A stretch of DNA of 23,222 bases from Methylophilales bacterium UBA4017. GTDB lineage: Bacteria > Pseudomonadota > Gammaproteobacteria > Burkholderiales > Methylophilaceae. The stretch lies in assembly GCA_002384685.1 (NCBI GenBank), contig DGAZ01000024.1:1-23222 (forward strand), read 5' to 3'. A program made the translations under genes and the position numbers. Positions 1 to 6,984 of this stretch are shown in pieces (positions within the stretch are counted from its first letter, which is position 1; the number at the start of each line of letters is the position of its first letter). The notes under the pieces were generated by a model that had not been told where the DNA came from, ran no database searches, and worked only from the letters and a program-made list of their open reading frames with translations.

Positions 1-234
1 GACCCACCAAACAGAGTACTTAGTTTTACCGAAAAGAATAAGCTACCATTTCCCGTCATTCTTGATATAGATAAACAAATTATCAATAATTTTGAAAATA
101 TTAAACTAACCCCCACAACCCTTGTAGTAAATCACCGCGGGGAGATAGTTAACACCATTATTGGCATTCTAAATTTCACAAAAATTCATGATGCTATAGA
201 TAAGTTGCTTCAGGACTCTAAGGTGCTACCCTAA
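1..234 (+). CDS. TlpA-like thioredoxin-fold protein, C-terminal part only
   Basis: Frame 1 is open from the window edge to a TAA at 232-234, giving the last 77 residues of a protein whose start lies outside. The visible part has the second half of a TlpA/ResA-type thioredoxin fold. A strand-like segment PVILDIDKQI is followed by KLTPTTLVVNHRGEIV, which holds the cis-proline (TPTT) and the strand-turn-strand hairpin typical of periplasmic thiol-disulfide oxidoreductases. A terminal amphipathic helix (IHDAIDKLL) closes it. The CxxC active site would be upstream and cannot be checked. These proteins usually act in the periplasm on cytochrome c or oxidase maturation, which fits the oxidase genes next door, but the substrate is not shown. 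Its 3' end overlaps the convergent SCO-like gene by 17 bases. Confidence 0.7.
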   Translation, partial: DPPNRVLSFTEKNKLPFPVILDIDKQIINNFENIKLTPTTLVVNHRGEIVNTIIGILNFTKIHDAIDKLLQDSKVLP

Positions 235-799
235 TTAATCTTTCTATGTCCTTGATGATCCCTTTTGGTTGAGTTTTATATGCATACCTCATAATTAACG
301 ACCCGTATGCATCAACAAGATAGATCGAGTCAGCATCAAAATTCTTTGTGCTTTGTAAGCTATTTAATAAGGACGTATAAGAAGGGCTTCTATTGTCAAT
401 AACTTTTTGATTTAAAAATTCTACCTCGTAGCTACTCCAGTCGATCTCTCTATCAGCAACCAATAATCTCTCTACCTTCTCTCTATCCTTGCCTGTAGCC
501 AATCTTATTTGTCTTAACTGATAAAGTTTGTCCTCACAAACCCTGTCACATTGATCTGAAACAAGAAAAATGAGTGTCCATTTTTTTTCAATATCTGAAA
601 TTTTGCTATTGCCAATAGAGGTAGCTTTTAGATCGCCTAGGGGGACGGGAGGAGCTATTAGTTCTCCATGCTGAACGCCCTGAGCATCTTTCTTAAAATC
701 TGAGTAAAAATTTAAAAACCATGCCAGTAGAATTGGTACAAAAAACATTAAGGCTATAGTTATAAGGACTAAACGGCCTTTATTTTGTTGATTTATCAT
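218..799 (-). CDS. SCO/thioredoxin-like membrane-anchored protein of the oxidase cluster
   Basis: 193 residues with one N-terminal membrane segment (about residues 9-29) and a periplasmic domain. After the strand WTLIFLV comes a Cys-x3-Cys pair (C84 and C88, CDRVC), the spacing of SCO/PrrC copper-chaperone and thiol reductase proteins. Near the C-terminus IYLVDAYGSLIMRY resembles the SCO segment that follows the fold's last strands. The distal histidine that completes the copper site in classical SCO1 is absent: the only histidine is H44, far upstream. It is therefore more likely a thiol-disulfide partner, or a diverged assembly factor, than a standard copper chaperone. Proteins like this commonly follow SURF1 in betaproteobacterial cox clusters. 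The start overlaps the SURF1 stop by 20 bases, so the two are translationally close. The ATG is preceded by a weak GGAA. Confidence 0.65.
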   Translation of the reverse strand: MINQQNKGRLVLITIALMFFVPILLAWFLNFYSDFKKDAQGVQHGELIAPPVPLGDLKATSIGNSKISDIEKKWTLIFLVSDQCDRVCEDKLYQLRQIRLATGKDREKVERLLVADREIDWSSYEVEFLNQKVIDNRSPSYTSLLNSLQSTKNFDADSIYLVDAYGSLIMRYAYKTQPKGIIKDIERLIRVAP

Positions 800-1517
800 T
801 TCGTGATATTCCTAAACGTAAAAATATTATTAGCAAGGTGAAAGCAAATGCAAACCATTGAAACGCATACCCATAATTCTTTTCAGAATCTGGAGCTGGT
901 AACTTAAAATTGCTAACATACTCATCATCTTTCAGTGGATCAAGATAAATGAGGTATGGAAGAAAATCAGCCTGATAAAATTGATTTATTTCATCAAGAT
1001 CAATTTTTTGAAATCTTGCTAGAGAGGCATTAATAATCTCAATATTGCTACCCCCTAGATTTATTCCGGTAACAGGGAGCTTTACTGCGTAGCCATTCAA
1101 TTGTTTAGCTTCTGATAAATCATTCACAAGTGGTACCTGCTCTCTATTGAGGAGATTTGGATGCCACCCTCGGTTAACAAGGACACTCATACCTGTTCCT
1201 TCAATAGCAAAAGGGGTAAGAAGGTTGAATCCGGCTACATGCCTAAAAATTTGATTATCAAGCATAAGGTTTTTTTCGCTCTTAAATGAACCTTTCACTG
1301 AAACCTTTCTCCATAAAATAGGCTCTTGATCTTTTATATCATTTGCGATATTTAAATTGACTACATGATCACTTTGTCTTAGCTTATAATTGTTATTAAG
1401 TTCAGTTTTTTGATCGGCTCTTTCCAGCTGCCAAAAACCTAACCGAATTAGGCAGAAAAATACTAGCAAAAAAGCTACTGTTGGAATGAGTTTAAGGTTA
1501 AATTGCAATTGCTTCAT
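780..1517 (-). CDS. SURF1 family cytochrome c oxidase assembly protein
   Basis: 245 residues with the SURF1 architecture: a transmembrane helix at each end (about 9-27 and 217-235) around a large periplasmic domain. Family signatures are visible: RLGFWQLERA just after the first helix, LVNRGW at about 113-118, and GYAFQWFAFA at the start of the second helix. The usual histidine before GYAFQWF is an asparagine here (NYGYAFQWF). SURF1 helps insert or stabilise haem a in CoxA in the inner membrane. It lies downstream of the coxB-coxC operon but is divergent from the DUF2909 gene, with only 41 bases between the two starts, so it probably has its own promoter in that gap. It overlaps the SCO-like gene downstream. 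Confidence 0.9.
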   Translation of the reverse strand: MKQLQFNLKLIPTVAFLLVFFCLIRLGFWQLERADQKTELNNNYKLRQSDHVVNLNIANDIKDQEPILWRKVSVKGSFKSEKNLMLDNQIFRHVAGFNLLTPFAIEGTGMSVLVNRGWHPNLLNREQVPLVNDLSEAKQLNGYAVKLPVTGINLGGSNIEIINASLARFQKIDLDEINQFYQADFLPYLIYLDPLKDDEYVSNFKLPAPDSEKNYGYAFQWFAFAFTLLIIFLRLGISRNDKSTK

Positions 1518-1558
1518 AGGCTGTATTGTTTTGCTAAAAAAATTTAAAGGCTCGCATT

Positions 1559-1771
1559 ATGGACATGACACAGGTATTCAAGTATATCGTTATATTTATC
1601 TTAATAATGATTCTTCTTTCTCTTACTAAGGGCTTTCATTTCTTAATGAAGGATAAGGATCAATCAAAAAAGATGGTCACTACACTAAGTATAAGAATTG
1701 GCTTATCCGTTTTTTTATTTCTTCTTATGTTTTTTGGGTACTATATGGGTTGGGTAACACCAAACCTTTAA
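1559..1771 (+). CDS. DUF2909 twin-transmembrane protein
   Basis: A 70-residue protein of two hydrophobic helices (about 5-24 and 44-63). They are joined by a short charged loop, KGFHFLMKDKDQSKK, with a basic cluster that should face the cytoplasm. This matches the small DUF2909 (twin transmembrane) family that sits in betaproteobacterial cox loci. Its molecular role is unknown; an oxidase assembly or stability function is inferred from location only. It reads opposite to its neighbours. It is divergent from SURF1 with 41 bases between starts and convergent with coxC, sharing a terminator. AAAGG lies nine bases before the ATG. Its promoter must lie in the short gap or inside the 5' end of SURF1. 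Confidence 0.8.
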   Translation: MDMTQVFKYIVIFILIMILLSLTKGFHFLMKDKDQSKKMVTTLSIRIGLSVFLFLLMFFGYYMGWVTPNL

Positions 1772-1773
1772 TC

Positions 1774-1806
1774 AAAAAACGCTACCTTGGGTAGCGTTTT
1801 TTTTTT
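1774..1806. terminator. Bidirectional rho-independent terminator between DUF2909 and coxC
   Basis: An 8-bp perfect stem, ACGCTACC (1779-1786) pairing with GGTAGCGT (1790-1797), closes a 3-base loop. It is flanked by an A-run on the left (1774-1779) and a T-run on the right (1797-1806), so it can end transcripts from both sides. It lies 3 bases after the DUF2909 stop and just before the coxC stop at 1808. It thus marks the 3' end of both the DUF2909 transcript and the coxB-to-coxC operon. Confidence 0.9.
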
Positions 1807-1807
1807 C

Positions 1808-2707
1808 TTATATCCAGTAGACGAATATAAATAGCCCTAACCAGACCACATCCACGAAATGCCAATACCATGCAACTGCTTCAAAGGCGAAATGATCTTT
1901 ATTGCTGAAATGGCCATTTATTGATCTAAACATAATAACAGCAAGCATAATTGCCCCCATAGTTACATGAAAACCGTGAAATCCAGTTAGAAGGTAAAAA
2001 GTAGATCCGTAAATTCCTGAATTAGGAGTTATACCTAAATCAGTTATAGCGTGTATATATTCCTCGGCTTGAAGGAATACAAAGAAAAATCCAAGCGCTA
2101 CTGTTGCAAACAACCAAAATATCAATGCCTTTCTTTTGGCTTCTTTCAATGCCCAATGTGCAATAGTAACTGTTACACCACTTAGTAAAAGTATAGCGGT
2201 GTTAATGGCTGGTATCCCAAAAGCAGGGATTACCTCAGTAAATTCTTGGAATGCTTTGCCACCGCCCAGTGCATTTGATGGATCGGGCATTACGTTTGTT
2301 GGCCATACCGCTTCAAAAGACGACCATAGAAATTCATGGGTCCCGTTAACTCCTCCTAGTCCCTCGCCATTTAACCATGGAATGGAAAACATTCTCGCGT
2401 AGAAAAGTGCACCGAAAAACGCTGCGAAAAACATCACTTCAGACAATATAAACCAGCCCATACCCATGCGAAAGCTTACATCTACTTGCTTATTATAATT
2501 CCCAGCCCTACTTTCAGATATTACATCCGAAAACCATCCAATAAACATATATACGAGGGCAGCTATTCCGACAACAAAGACATATTTAGCCCCAGACGAA
2601 TGATTAAAAAGCATTGCGGAGCCAAGGAAAAAGGTAAACACAGATAAGGTGCCAACGATAGGCCATTTACTTCCATGGGGAACATAATAAAGGTCTTTAC
2701 TTGCCAT
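1808..2707 (-). CDS. coxC: Cytochrome c oxidase subunit III
   Basis: 299 residues and seven predicted membrane helices, the normal form of bacterial aa3-type subunit III. Family marks include SEVMFFAAFFGALFYAR (the second-helix acidic motif), LLTGFHGFHVTMGAIML, and the C-terminal VAWYWHFVDVVWLGLF. Subunit III stabilises the catalytic subunit and the proton uptake path in the inner membrane. It is the last gene of the coxB-coxA-assembly protein-ctaG-coxC operon and ends directly at the shared terminator. The ATG start gives MASKDLYYVPHGSKWP, the usual beginning of betaproteobacterial CoxC. The gap to ctaG is 28 bases. Confidence 0.97.
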   Translation of the reverse strand: MASKDLYYVPHGSKWPIVGTLSVFTFFLGSAMLFNHSSGAKYVFVVGIAALVYMFIGWFSDVISESRAGNYNKQVDVSFRMGMGWFILSEVMFFAAFFGALFYARMFSIPWLNGEGLGGVNGTHEFLWSSFEAVWPTNVMPDPSNALGGGKAFQEFTEVIPAFGIPAINTAILLLSGVTVTIAHWALKEAKRKALIFWLFATVALGFFFVFLQAEEYIHAITDLGITPNSGIYGSTFYLLTGFHGFHVTMGAIMLAVIMFRSINGHFSNKDHFAFEAVAWYWHFVDVVWLGLFIFVYWI

Positions 2708-2735
2708 AATATACTTCCTATTCTAAAAAAATTAA

Positions 2736-3269
2736 TTACGAATTATCAGGGTTAACCCTAAAAAATGTGTAGGACAATGTTATATCCTCAACTCCTTCAG
2801 GTAAGTCTTTGTCAACCTCAAACCTAACTAACATCTCTTGTGTCTCACCAGCCTTTAAGAGCTGATTAACAAAACAAAAGCATTCAGACTTCATAAAATA
2901 CAATGAAGCCACTGATGGCGACACGCTTGGAACTGCTTGTCCAACAACATCACCACTAAAGTTGTTATGAACTATATAAGTAGCCTCATAAAACTTGCCT
3001 GGCTGAACCTTAATATTTCTTACTTTTGGCTTTAGGGTCCATGGCAAATCTCCATTAATGTTCGCATCAAACCGAACTTTTACCCATCTATCTGAGGGGT
3101 GCGATTGTTGATTTTCTAACTCAACAACCCTCTGGGTTTTCCCATTAATGCCAGTTAACTTACAAAATACATCGTACAAAGGGACTAATGCGTAGCCAAA
3201 ACCAAACATTAATACAGTAAAAAAAACTAGGCTTAAAGTTGTTCTCTTTATTTTGCTTTTATTTCTCAT
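2736..3269 (-). CDS. ctaG: Cox11/CtaG-type copper chaperone for cytochrome c oxidase
   Basis: 177 residues: one N-terminal membrane anchor (about 10-30) and a periplasmic immunoglobulin-like domain. The copper-binding CFCF motif is present (C130 and C132), as is the conserved upstream cysteine (C36, DVFCKLTG). VPLYDVFC, ANINGDLPW and the C-terminal LSYTFF are family features. It delivers copper to the CuB centre of CoxA. Its ATG directly abuts the TAA of the 40-residue upstream gene, so the two are probably translated together, as expected for an assembly gene inside the structural operon. Confidence 0.96.
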   Translation of the reverse strand: MRNKSKIKRTTLSLVFFTVLMFGFGYALVPLYDVFCKLTGINGKTQRVVELENQQSHPSDRWVKVRFDANINGDLPWTLKPKVRNIKVQPGKFYEATYIVHNNFSGDVVGQAVPSVSPSVASLYFMKSECFCFVNQLLKAGETQEMLVRFEVDKDLPEGVEDITLSYTFFRVNPDNS

Positions 3270-3392
3270 TTAGCTTAAGTGCTGCAAAACAAAAAAGAAC
3301 AAGTAAAAACCACTGGCGATTACACCGAGTATAATGGCCAGCTTTTTATTTTTATTTTTTAACTCTTTGCTTCTCGCATCTTTTTTTGTCAT
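3270..3392 (-). CDS. Cytochrome oxidase small assembly protein (40 residues)
   Basis: A short ORF fills the coxA-ctaG gap. It runs from an ATG at 3392 to a TAA at 3270-3272 and encodes 40 residues. The lysine-rich N-terminus (MTKKDARSKELKNKNKK) is followed by one membrane helix (LAIILGVIASGFYLFFFVL) and a short tail. This size, charge pattern and position match the tiny single-helix assembly protein commonly annotated between coxA and ctaG in betaproteobacteria. It starts 12 bases after the coxA stop and its stop touches the ctaG start. Its function is not established; location implies a role in oxidase biogenesis. Confidence 0.8.
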   Translation of the reverse strand: MTKKDARSKELKNKNKKLAIILGVIASGFYLFFFVLQHLS

Positions 3393-3404
3393 CAACTTAA
3401 CTAA

Positions 3405-5000
3405 TTAGTGCTCTAACATTGCCTTAGTTAACTTTGGTGGTGTTTCAAAAGTATGGTGAGGAGCTGGAGATGGGACTGTCCACTCTAAACCTTTCGCACC
3501 TTCCCATGATAATGCTTTAGCTTTCTTTCCACCCAACACACATTTGATGACAATATAAACAAATAATAACTGAGAAATCCCGTACGCAAATCCACCTATA
3601 CTAGAAATCATATTAAAATCAGCAAACTGAACATTGTAATCCGGTATTCTTCTTGGCATTCCTGCTAGTCCAAGGAAATGCTGAGGAAAGAATAGGATGT
3701 TAGCAGTTATCGTTGATAGCCAAAAGTGAATTTGACCTAATTTCTCATCGTACATATAGCCAGTCCATTTTGGCAGCCAGTAATACACAGCACCCATTAA
3801 GGCAAAGACCGCGCCCGTTAAAAGAACATAATGAAAGTGTGCTACCACAAAGTACGTATCATGGTATTGAAAATCTACTGGAGTTATACCCAGCATTAGT
3901 CCTGAGAAGCCGCCTATGGTAAATAAGATGACGAATGCTATTGAAAAGAGCATTGGAGTTTCAAAAGTCATTGACCCTTTCCACATTGTAGCCATCCAGT
4001 TAAATACCTTAACTCCGGTAGGAACTGCGATAAGCATAGTTGCATACATAAAGAATAATTCGCCTTTTACTGGAAGTCCTACCGTAAACATATGGTGTGC
4101 CCACACAAAGAAAGATAGTATTGCGATAGATGCCGTTGCATAAACCATAGAGGCATATCCAAATAATGGCTTTCTAGCGAATGCAGGAATAATTTGCGAG
4201 ACTATACCAAAAGCTGGGAGAGCTAAAATATAAACTTCTGGGTGACCGAAGAACCAAAATATGTGCTGGAATAATACCGGGTCGCCACCACCGGCAGCAT
4301 TAAAGAAGCTTGTACCAAAATATTTGTCTGTCAATAACATTGTTACCCCGCCCGCAAGAACTGGGAGTGAGGCTACTAATAAGAATGAAGTAATCACCCA
4401 TGTCCAGACAAATAAAGGCATCTTCATTAAGGTCATACCAGGTGCCCGCATATTAAATACCGTAACGATAATATTGATTGCGCCCATAATGGAGGATATA
4501 CCTAAGAAGTGAACTGCCAAGATTAAGAATGGAAATGCAGCTCCCGTTTGTAGGACTAATGGCGGGTACATAGTCCAGCCACCTGCGGGGCCTCCACCCT
4601 CCATAAATAATGTACTAATCAATAAGGCAAATGCAAACGGTAATATCCAAAAACTCATATTGTTCATTCTTGGTAACGCCATATCTGGTGCACCAATCAT
4701 CAATGGAATCATCCAGTTAGCTAGTCCTACTCCAGCTGGCATCACTGCGCCAAAGATCATAATTAACGCGTGTACTGTAACCATCGAGTTATAAAACTGA
4801 GGATCGACAAATTGCAAGCCTGGCTGAAATAATTCGGCGCGAATAATCATTGCCATAGAGCCGCCCACAAAAAACATAGTCAACGCAAAAATTAGATAAA
4901 GCGTCCCAATATCTTTATGGTTAGTTGAGAAAAACCATCGCTTTAAACCAGTAGGCTTATGGTCATGGTCGTGATCATTTGCTTGTGTGAGAGTGCTCAT
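3405..5000 (-). CDS. coxA: Cytochrome c oxidase subunit I, A1-type haem-copper oxidase
   Basis: 531 residues, about 12 membrane helices, full length. It is the catalytic subunit that reduces oxygen to water and pumps protons. Visible ligands are H77 (VTVHALIM) and H390 (AHFHYVL) for low-spin haem a, and H388 for haem a3. For CuB they are H253 in FGHPEVYI, with Y257 for the His-Tyr cross-link, and H302-H303 in AHHMFTVG. E255 of the HPEVY motif marks an A1-type D-channel oxidase, and K331 (VPTGVKVFNW) marks the K channel. The N-terminus carries a small HDHDH cluster (residues 10-14) that could bind metal. It lies 34 bases after coxB. Confidence 0.98.
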   Translation of the reverse strand: MSTLTQANDHDHDHKPTGLKRWFFSTNHKDIGTLYLIFALTMFFVGGSMAMIIRAELFQPGLQFVDPQFYNSMVTVHALIMIFGAVMPAGVGLANWMIPLMIGAPDMALPRMNNMSFWILPFAFALLISTLFMEGGGPAGGWTMYPPLVLQTGAAFPFLILAVHFLGISSIMGAINIIVTVFNMRAPGMTLMKMPLFVWTWVITSFLLVASLPVLAGGVTMLLTDKYFGTSFFNAAGGGDPVLFQHIFWFFGHPEVYILALPAFGIVSQIIPAFARKPLFGYASMVYATASIAILSFFVWAHHMFTVGLPVKGELFFMYATMLIAVPTGVKVFNWMATMWKGSMTFETPMLFSIAFVILFTIGGFSGLMLGITPVDFQYHDTYFVVAHFHYVLLTGAVFALMGAVYYWLPKWTGYMYDEKLGQIHFWLSTITANILFFPQHFLGLAGMPRRIPDYNVQFADFNMISSIGGFAYGISQLLFVYIVIKCVLGGKKAKALSWEGAKGLEWTVPSPAPHHTFETPPKLTKAMLEH

Positions 5001-5034
5001 AGACTATTTCCTAATTTAAATTTTAATGTATTGT

Positions 5035-6168
5035 TTATTTTTTTGTTCTTGCTTCAGCAACTTCTTTAGCCTGCACAATGTCGCCTGTATCATTACCCCA
5101 AGCATTTCTTTCGTAAGTAGTTACTGCTGCTATTTCTACATCAGAAAGCTGTTCCCCGTAGGCTGGCATAATGCCTTTCCCATTTAAAATTTGTTTTATA
5201 TGGCCTAGTCTCTGAGCTGGCTCTGTAGCCATAGGGCTTCCGGCTAATGCAGGGAATGCTCCCTTCAAGCCTTGGCCGTTTGCCTGATGACACATCAAAC
5301 ATTGAGCTTTATAAACAGTTTCGCCTTTTGTCATTAGCTCTTCCATAGTTAAAACCATACCACTAGTATTTTTCTTTGCTTCTTGCTCAGCCTTCATTTC
5401 TGCTACCCATATCTTATATTCGTCCATAGGAACTGCCTTAACAACAATAGGCATATAACCATGCCCTTTACCGCAGATTTCTGCACATTGGCCTCTATAG
5501 ATACCTGGTTTTTCAATTACCGCCCAGTTATCATTAATAAATCCGGGTATTGCATCACGTTTCCAACCTAATGCTGGGACCCACCATGCATGAATTACAT
5601 CATTTGCTGTAGTAAGTATCCTAATTTTAGTATTTATAGGCAACACGATAAGGTTATCTACATCCAATAAATAGTTATCTACTTCCATCGGATTTATTCC
5701 AGAATCTCTCTGGCTCGCTTCACTACTTTTTTCATCAAGAGCACTATAAATAGTTAAATCCTCATCCAAGTAATCATACTTCCACTTCCACTGATAGCCA
5801 GTTGCTTTAAGTGTGATTTGCGCCTCGGAAGTATCATGCATTTTAATGAGTAGTGATGTAGCAGGGACTGCAAGAGAAATAATGATTGCTAGCGGAATAA
5901 TAGTCCATATGACTTCAACGGTGGTGCTATGAGAAAAAGTGGCTGGCTTCACACCTTTGGATTTTCTATGATGGAATATAGACCAAAACATAATTCCGAA
6001 AACAACAATTCCAATAATTGTAACTATCCACAAAGAGAGCATATGAAGGTCATATATTTCATTACTGATTGTTGTAGCTCCGCGTGTAAGGTTAAGCCCC
6101 CAGTCTGCAAGCGCTGTAAATGGTAATAAAACTAATCCTACTATTATTTTCTGGAAAATTGATTTCAA
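5035..6168 (-). CDS. coxB: Cytochrome c oxidase subunit II with fused cytochrome c domain
   Basis: 377 residues. In order: signal peptide (1-21, cleavage after ALA), two membrane helices (about 42-62 and 85-107), a cupredoxin CuA domain, then a C-terminal class I cytochrome c domain. CuA ligands are H193, C228, E230, C232, H236 and M239 (GQCAEICGKGHGYM). The haem-c site is C290-x2-C293-H294, with M334 (GIMPAYGEQLS) as the likely sixth ligand. The fusion makes this a caa3-like subunit II, able to carry electrons to CuA through its own haem. The start is TTG: the next in-frame Met is residue 43, which would remove the signal peptide and first helix, and a good ribosome binding site precedes the TTG. 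It is the first gene of the oxidase operon. Confidence 0.96.
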   Translation of the reverse strand: MKSIFQKIIVGLVLLPFTALADWGLNLTRGATTISNEIYDLHMLSLWIVTIIGIVVFGIMFWSIFHHRKSKGVKPATFSHSTTVEVIWTIIPLAIIISLAVPATSLLIKMHDTSEAQITLKATGYQWKWKYDYLDEDLTIYSALDEKSSEASQRDSGINPMEVDNYLLDVDNLIVLPINTKIRILTTANDVIHAWWVPALGWKRDAIPGFINDNWAVIEKPGIYRGQCAEICGKGHGYMPIVVKAVPMDEYKIWVAEMKAEQEAKKNTSGMVLTMEELMTKGETVYKAQCLMCHQANGQGLKGAFPALAGSPMATEPAQRLGHIKQILNGKGIMPAYGEQLSDVEIAAVTTYERNAWGNDTGDIVQAKEVAEARTKK

Positions 6169-6177
6169 TTTATTATT

Positions 6178-6184
6178 ACCTTTC
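6178..6184 (-). promoter_or_regulatory. Ribosome binding site that fixes the TTG start of coxB
   Basis: On the minus strand GAAAGGT lies about nine to ten bases before the TTG at 6168. No ATG or GTG in frame fits the signal peptide better, so this site supports TTG initiation. Confidence 0.65.
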
Positions 6185-6223
6185 GTTTATTAATCTTCAA
6201 GTGTTGGATAAAAATCTTTTTGG

Positions 6224-6252
6224 ATATTATCAGTATGAATAAATAATTTCAA
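6224..6252 (-). promoter_or_regulatory. Candidate sigma70 promoter of the cox operon
   Basis: Reading the minus strand, TTGAAA (6252-6247, five of six to the -35 consensus) is followed after 17 bases by TAATAT (6229-6224, four of six to the -10 consensus). The predicted start near 6217 leaves a leader of about 48 bases before the coxB TTG. The fit is moderate in a very AT-rich gap, so chance matches are possible. Confidence 0.35.
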
Positions 6253-6271
6253 GACAATCTATCCATTAATG

Positions 6272-6304
6272 TAACAATTTTGTGATGAAGTAACAAGCTT
6301 GTTA
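6272..6304. promoter_or_regulatory. Palindrome plus half-site repeat upstream of the cox promoter
   Basis: TAACAAGCTTGTTA (6291-6304) is a perfect 14-base inverted repeat. A further copy of the half-site TAACAA lies at 6272-6277 in direct orientation, 19 bases (about two helical turns) from the copy at 6291. The array sits about 20 to 50 bases upstream of the candidate cox -35 element, a normal place for an activator. There is no T-run, so it is not a terminator. The cognate regulator is not recognised. Confidence 0.35.
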
Positions 6305-6366
6305 AACCAATTTTTACTTTTATACATACTATAAAATTACCTATAAACGCTTCTATTAAAAGACAG

Positions 6367-6828
6367 CTAAAAGGTTTTCAGTAAATTATATAAAGCTTTT
6401 CTATCCATTTCATTTATTCTTTGAGCTATTCTAAGTTTTTTTCCAGATTTTGAGATGGATATTTCTGATGGCTGTGTCTCTGTAGAAGGAGTGAATAAGA
6501 ATGAAGACCATTCGCGAACAAAATCAAATTGGTTAACTTTTTTTCCATTAACAAACTCCACTTTTATTTCATACTTATCAACCGTAACTCTCTCAAAATA
6601 TGAGCTCTTAAGTGCAGTTATATATAAGGCATAGCCTAAAAATAAAACCTCGACACCATAAAAGGGTATTGCAAGGTATATGTTGAATGAGCTTAAAATT
6701 AAGGCAACTATTAAGATAAAACCAGCGAACGCTAAATAAACTTTTTTTATCAAGCGCCACGGCATTGCAGGATTTGGTCTAATTATTACCTCATGCTCTT
6801 CTTTGCCTAATTGTTTATGCTCAATCAT
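6367..6828 (-). CDS. DUF2244 membrane protein
   Basis: 153 residues with the DUF2244 pattern. An N-terminal IIRPNPAMPWRLIKK segment is followed by two closely spaced membrane helices (about 30-47 and 52-72), then a soluble C-terminal domain with YFERVTVDKYEIKVEF and a conserved W (REWSSF). The family is common next to cytochrome oxidase genes in proteobacteria, but its function is not known. It lies upstream of coxB on the same strand with a 198-base gap that holds the candidate cox promoter, so it is probably transcribed separately, perhaps with the tRNA-Leu gene just before it. Confidence 0.75.
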   Translation of the reverse strand: MIEHKQLGKEEHEVIIRPNPAMPWRLIKKVYLAFAGFILIVALILSSFNIYLAIPFYGVEVLFLGYALYITALKSSYFERVTVDKYEIKVEFVNGKKVNQFDFVREWSSFLFTPSTETQPSEISISKSGKKLRIAQRINEMDRKALYNLLKTF

Positions 6829-6853
6829 ATATATATAATTGCGAACTATGAAT

Positions 6854-6940
6854 TGGTGCCGAGAGTCGGAATCGAACCGACACGCTATTGCTAGCGCGGG
6901 ATTTTGAATCCCGTGCGTCTACCAGTTCCGCCATCCCGGC
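6854..6940 (-). tRNA. tRNA-Leu(CAA)
   Basis: An 87-base class II tRNA. The acceptor GCCGGGA pairs with TCTCGGC (one G-U pair), discriminator A, and the CCA end is encoded. The D-arm holds GGTAGACGC, the anticodon stem is CGGGA/TCCCG with loop TTCAAAA, so the anticodon is CAA (plus-strand 6904-6906) and it reads UUG. A long variable arm (CGCTAGCAATAGCG) and a T-arm GTCGG-TTCGATT-CCGAC complete it. The long variable arm and anticodon identify it as leucine. Confidence 0.97.
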
Positions 6941-6955
6941 ATGAAATGACTGAAC

Positions 6956-6984
6956 ATTATAACCAAGTAAGGGCACAATGAGAA
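6956..6984 (-). promoter_or_regulatory. Promoter of tRNA-Leu, overlapping the queA start
   Basis: On the minus strand a perfect TATAAT (6961-6956) lies 15 bases before the tRNA 5' end. TTCTCA (6984-6979, four of six) sits 17 bases further upstream, inside the first codons of queA. The same bases read on the plus strand give TATAAC (6958-6963), a possible -10 for queA, though no good -35 accompanies it. Confidence 0.5.

Noticed and set aside
2136..2402. Plus-strand open frame of 88 codons inside coxC
   Set aside because: It lies wholly antisense to a certain coxC, has no family features and no ribosome binding site; a shadow frame.
3713..4512. Three plus-strand open frames antisense to coxA
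   Set aside because: The coxA reading is certain over the whole span; these have unnatural composition and no recognisable domain.
6291..6304. Palindrome TAACAAGCTTGTTA as a terminator of the DUF2244 transcript
   Set aside because: The stem would have no loop to speak of and no T-run follows on either strand; an operator is more plausible.
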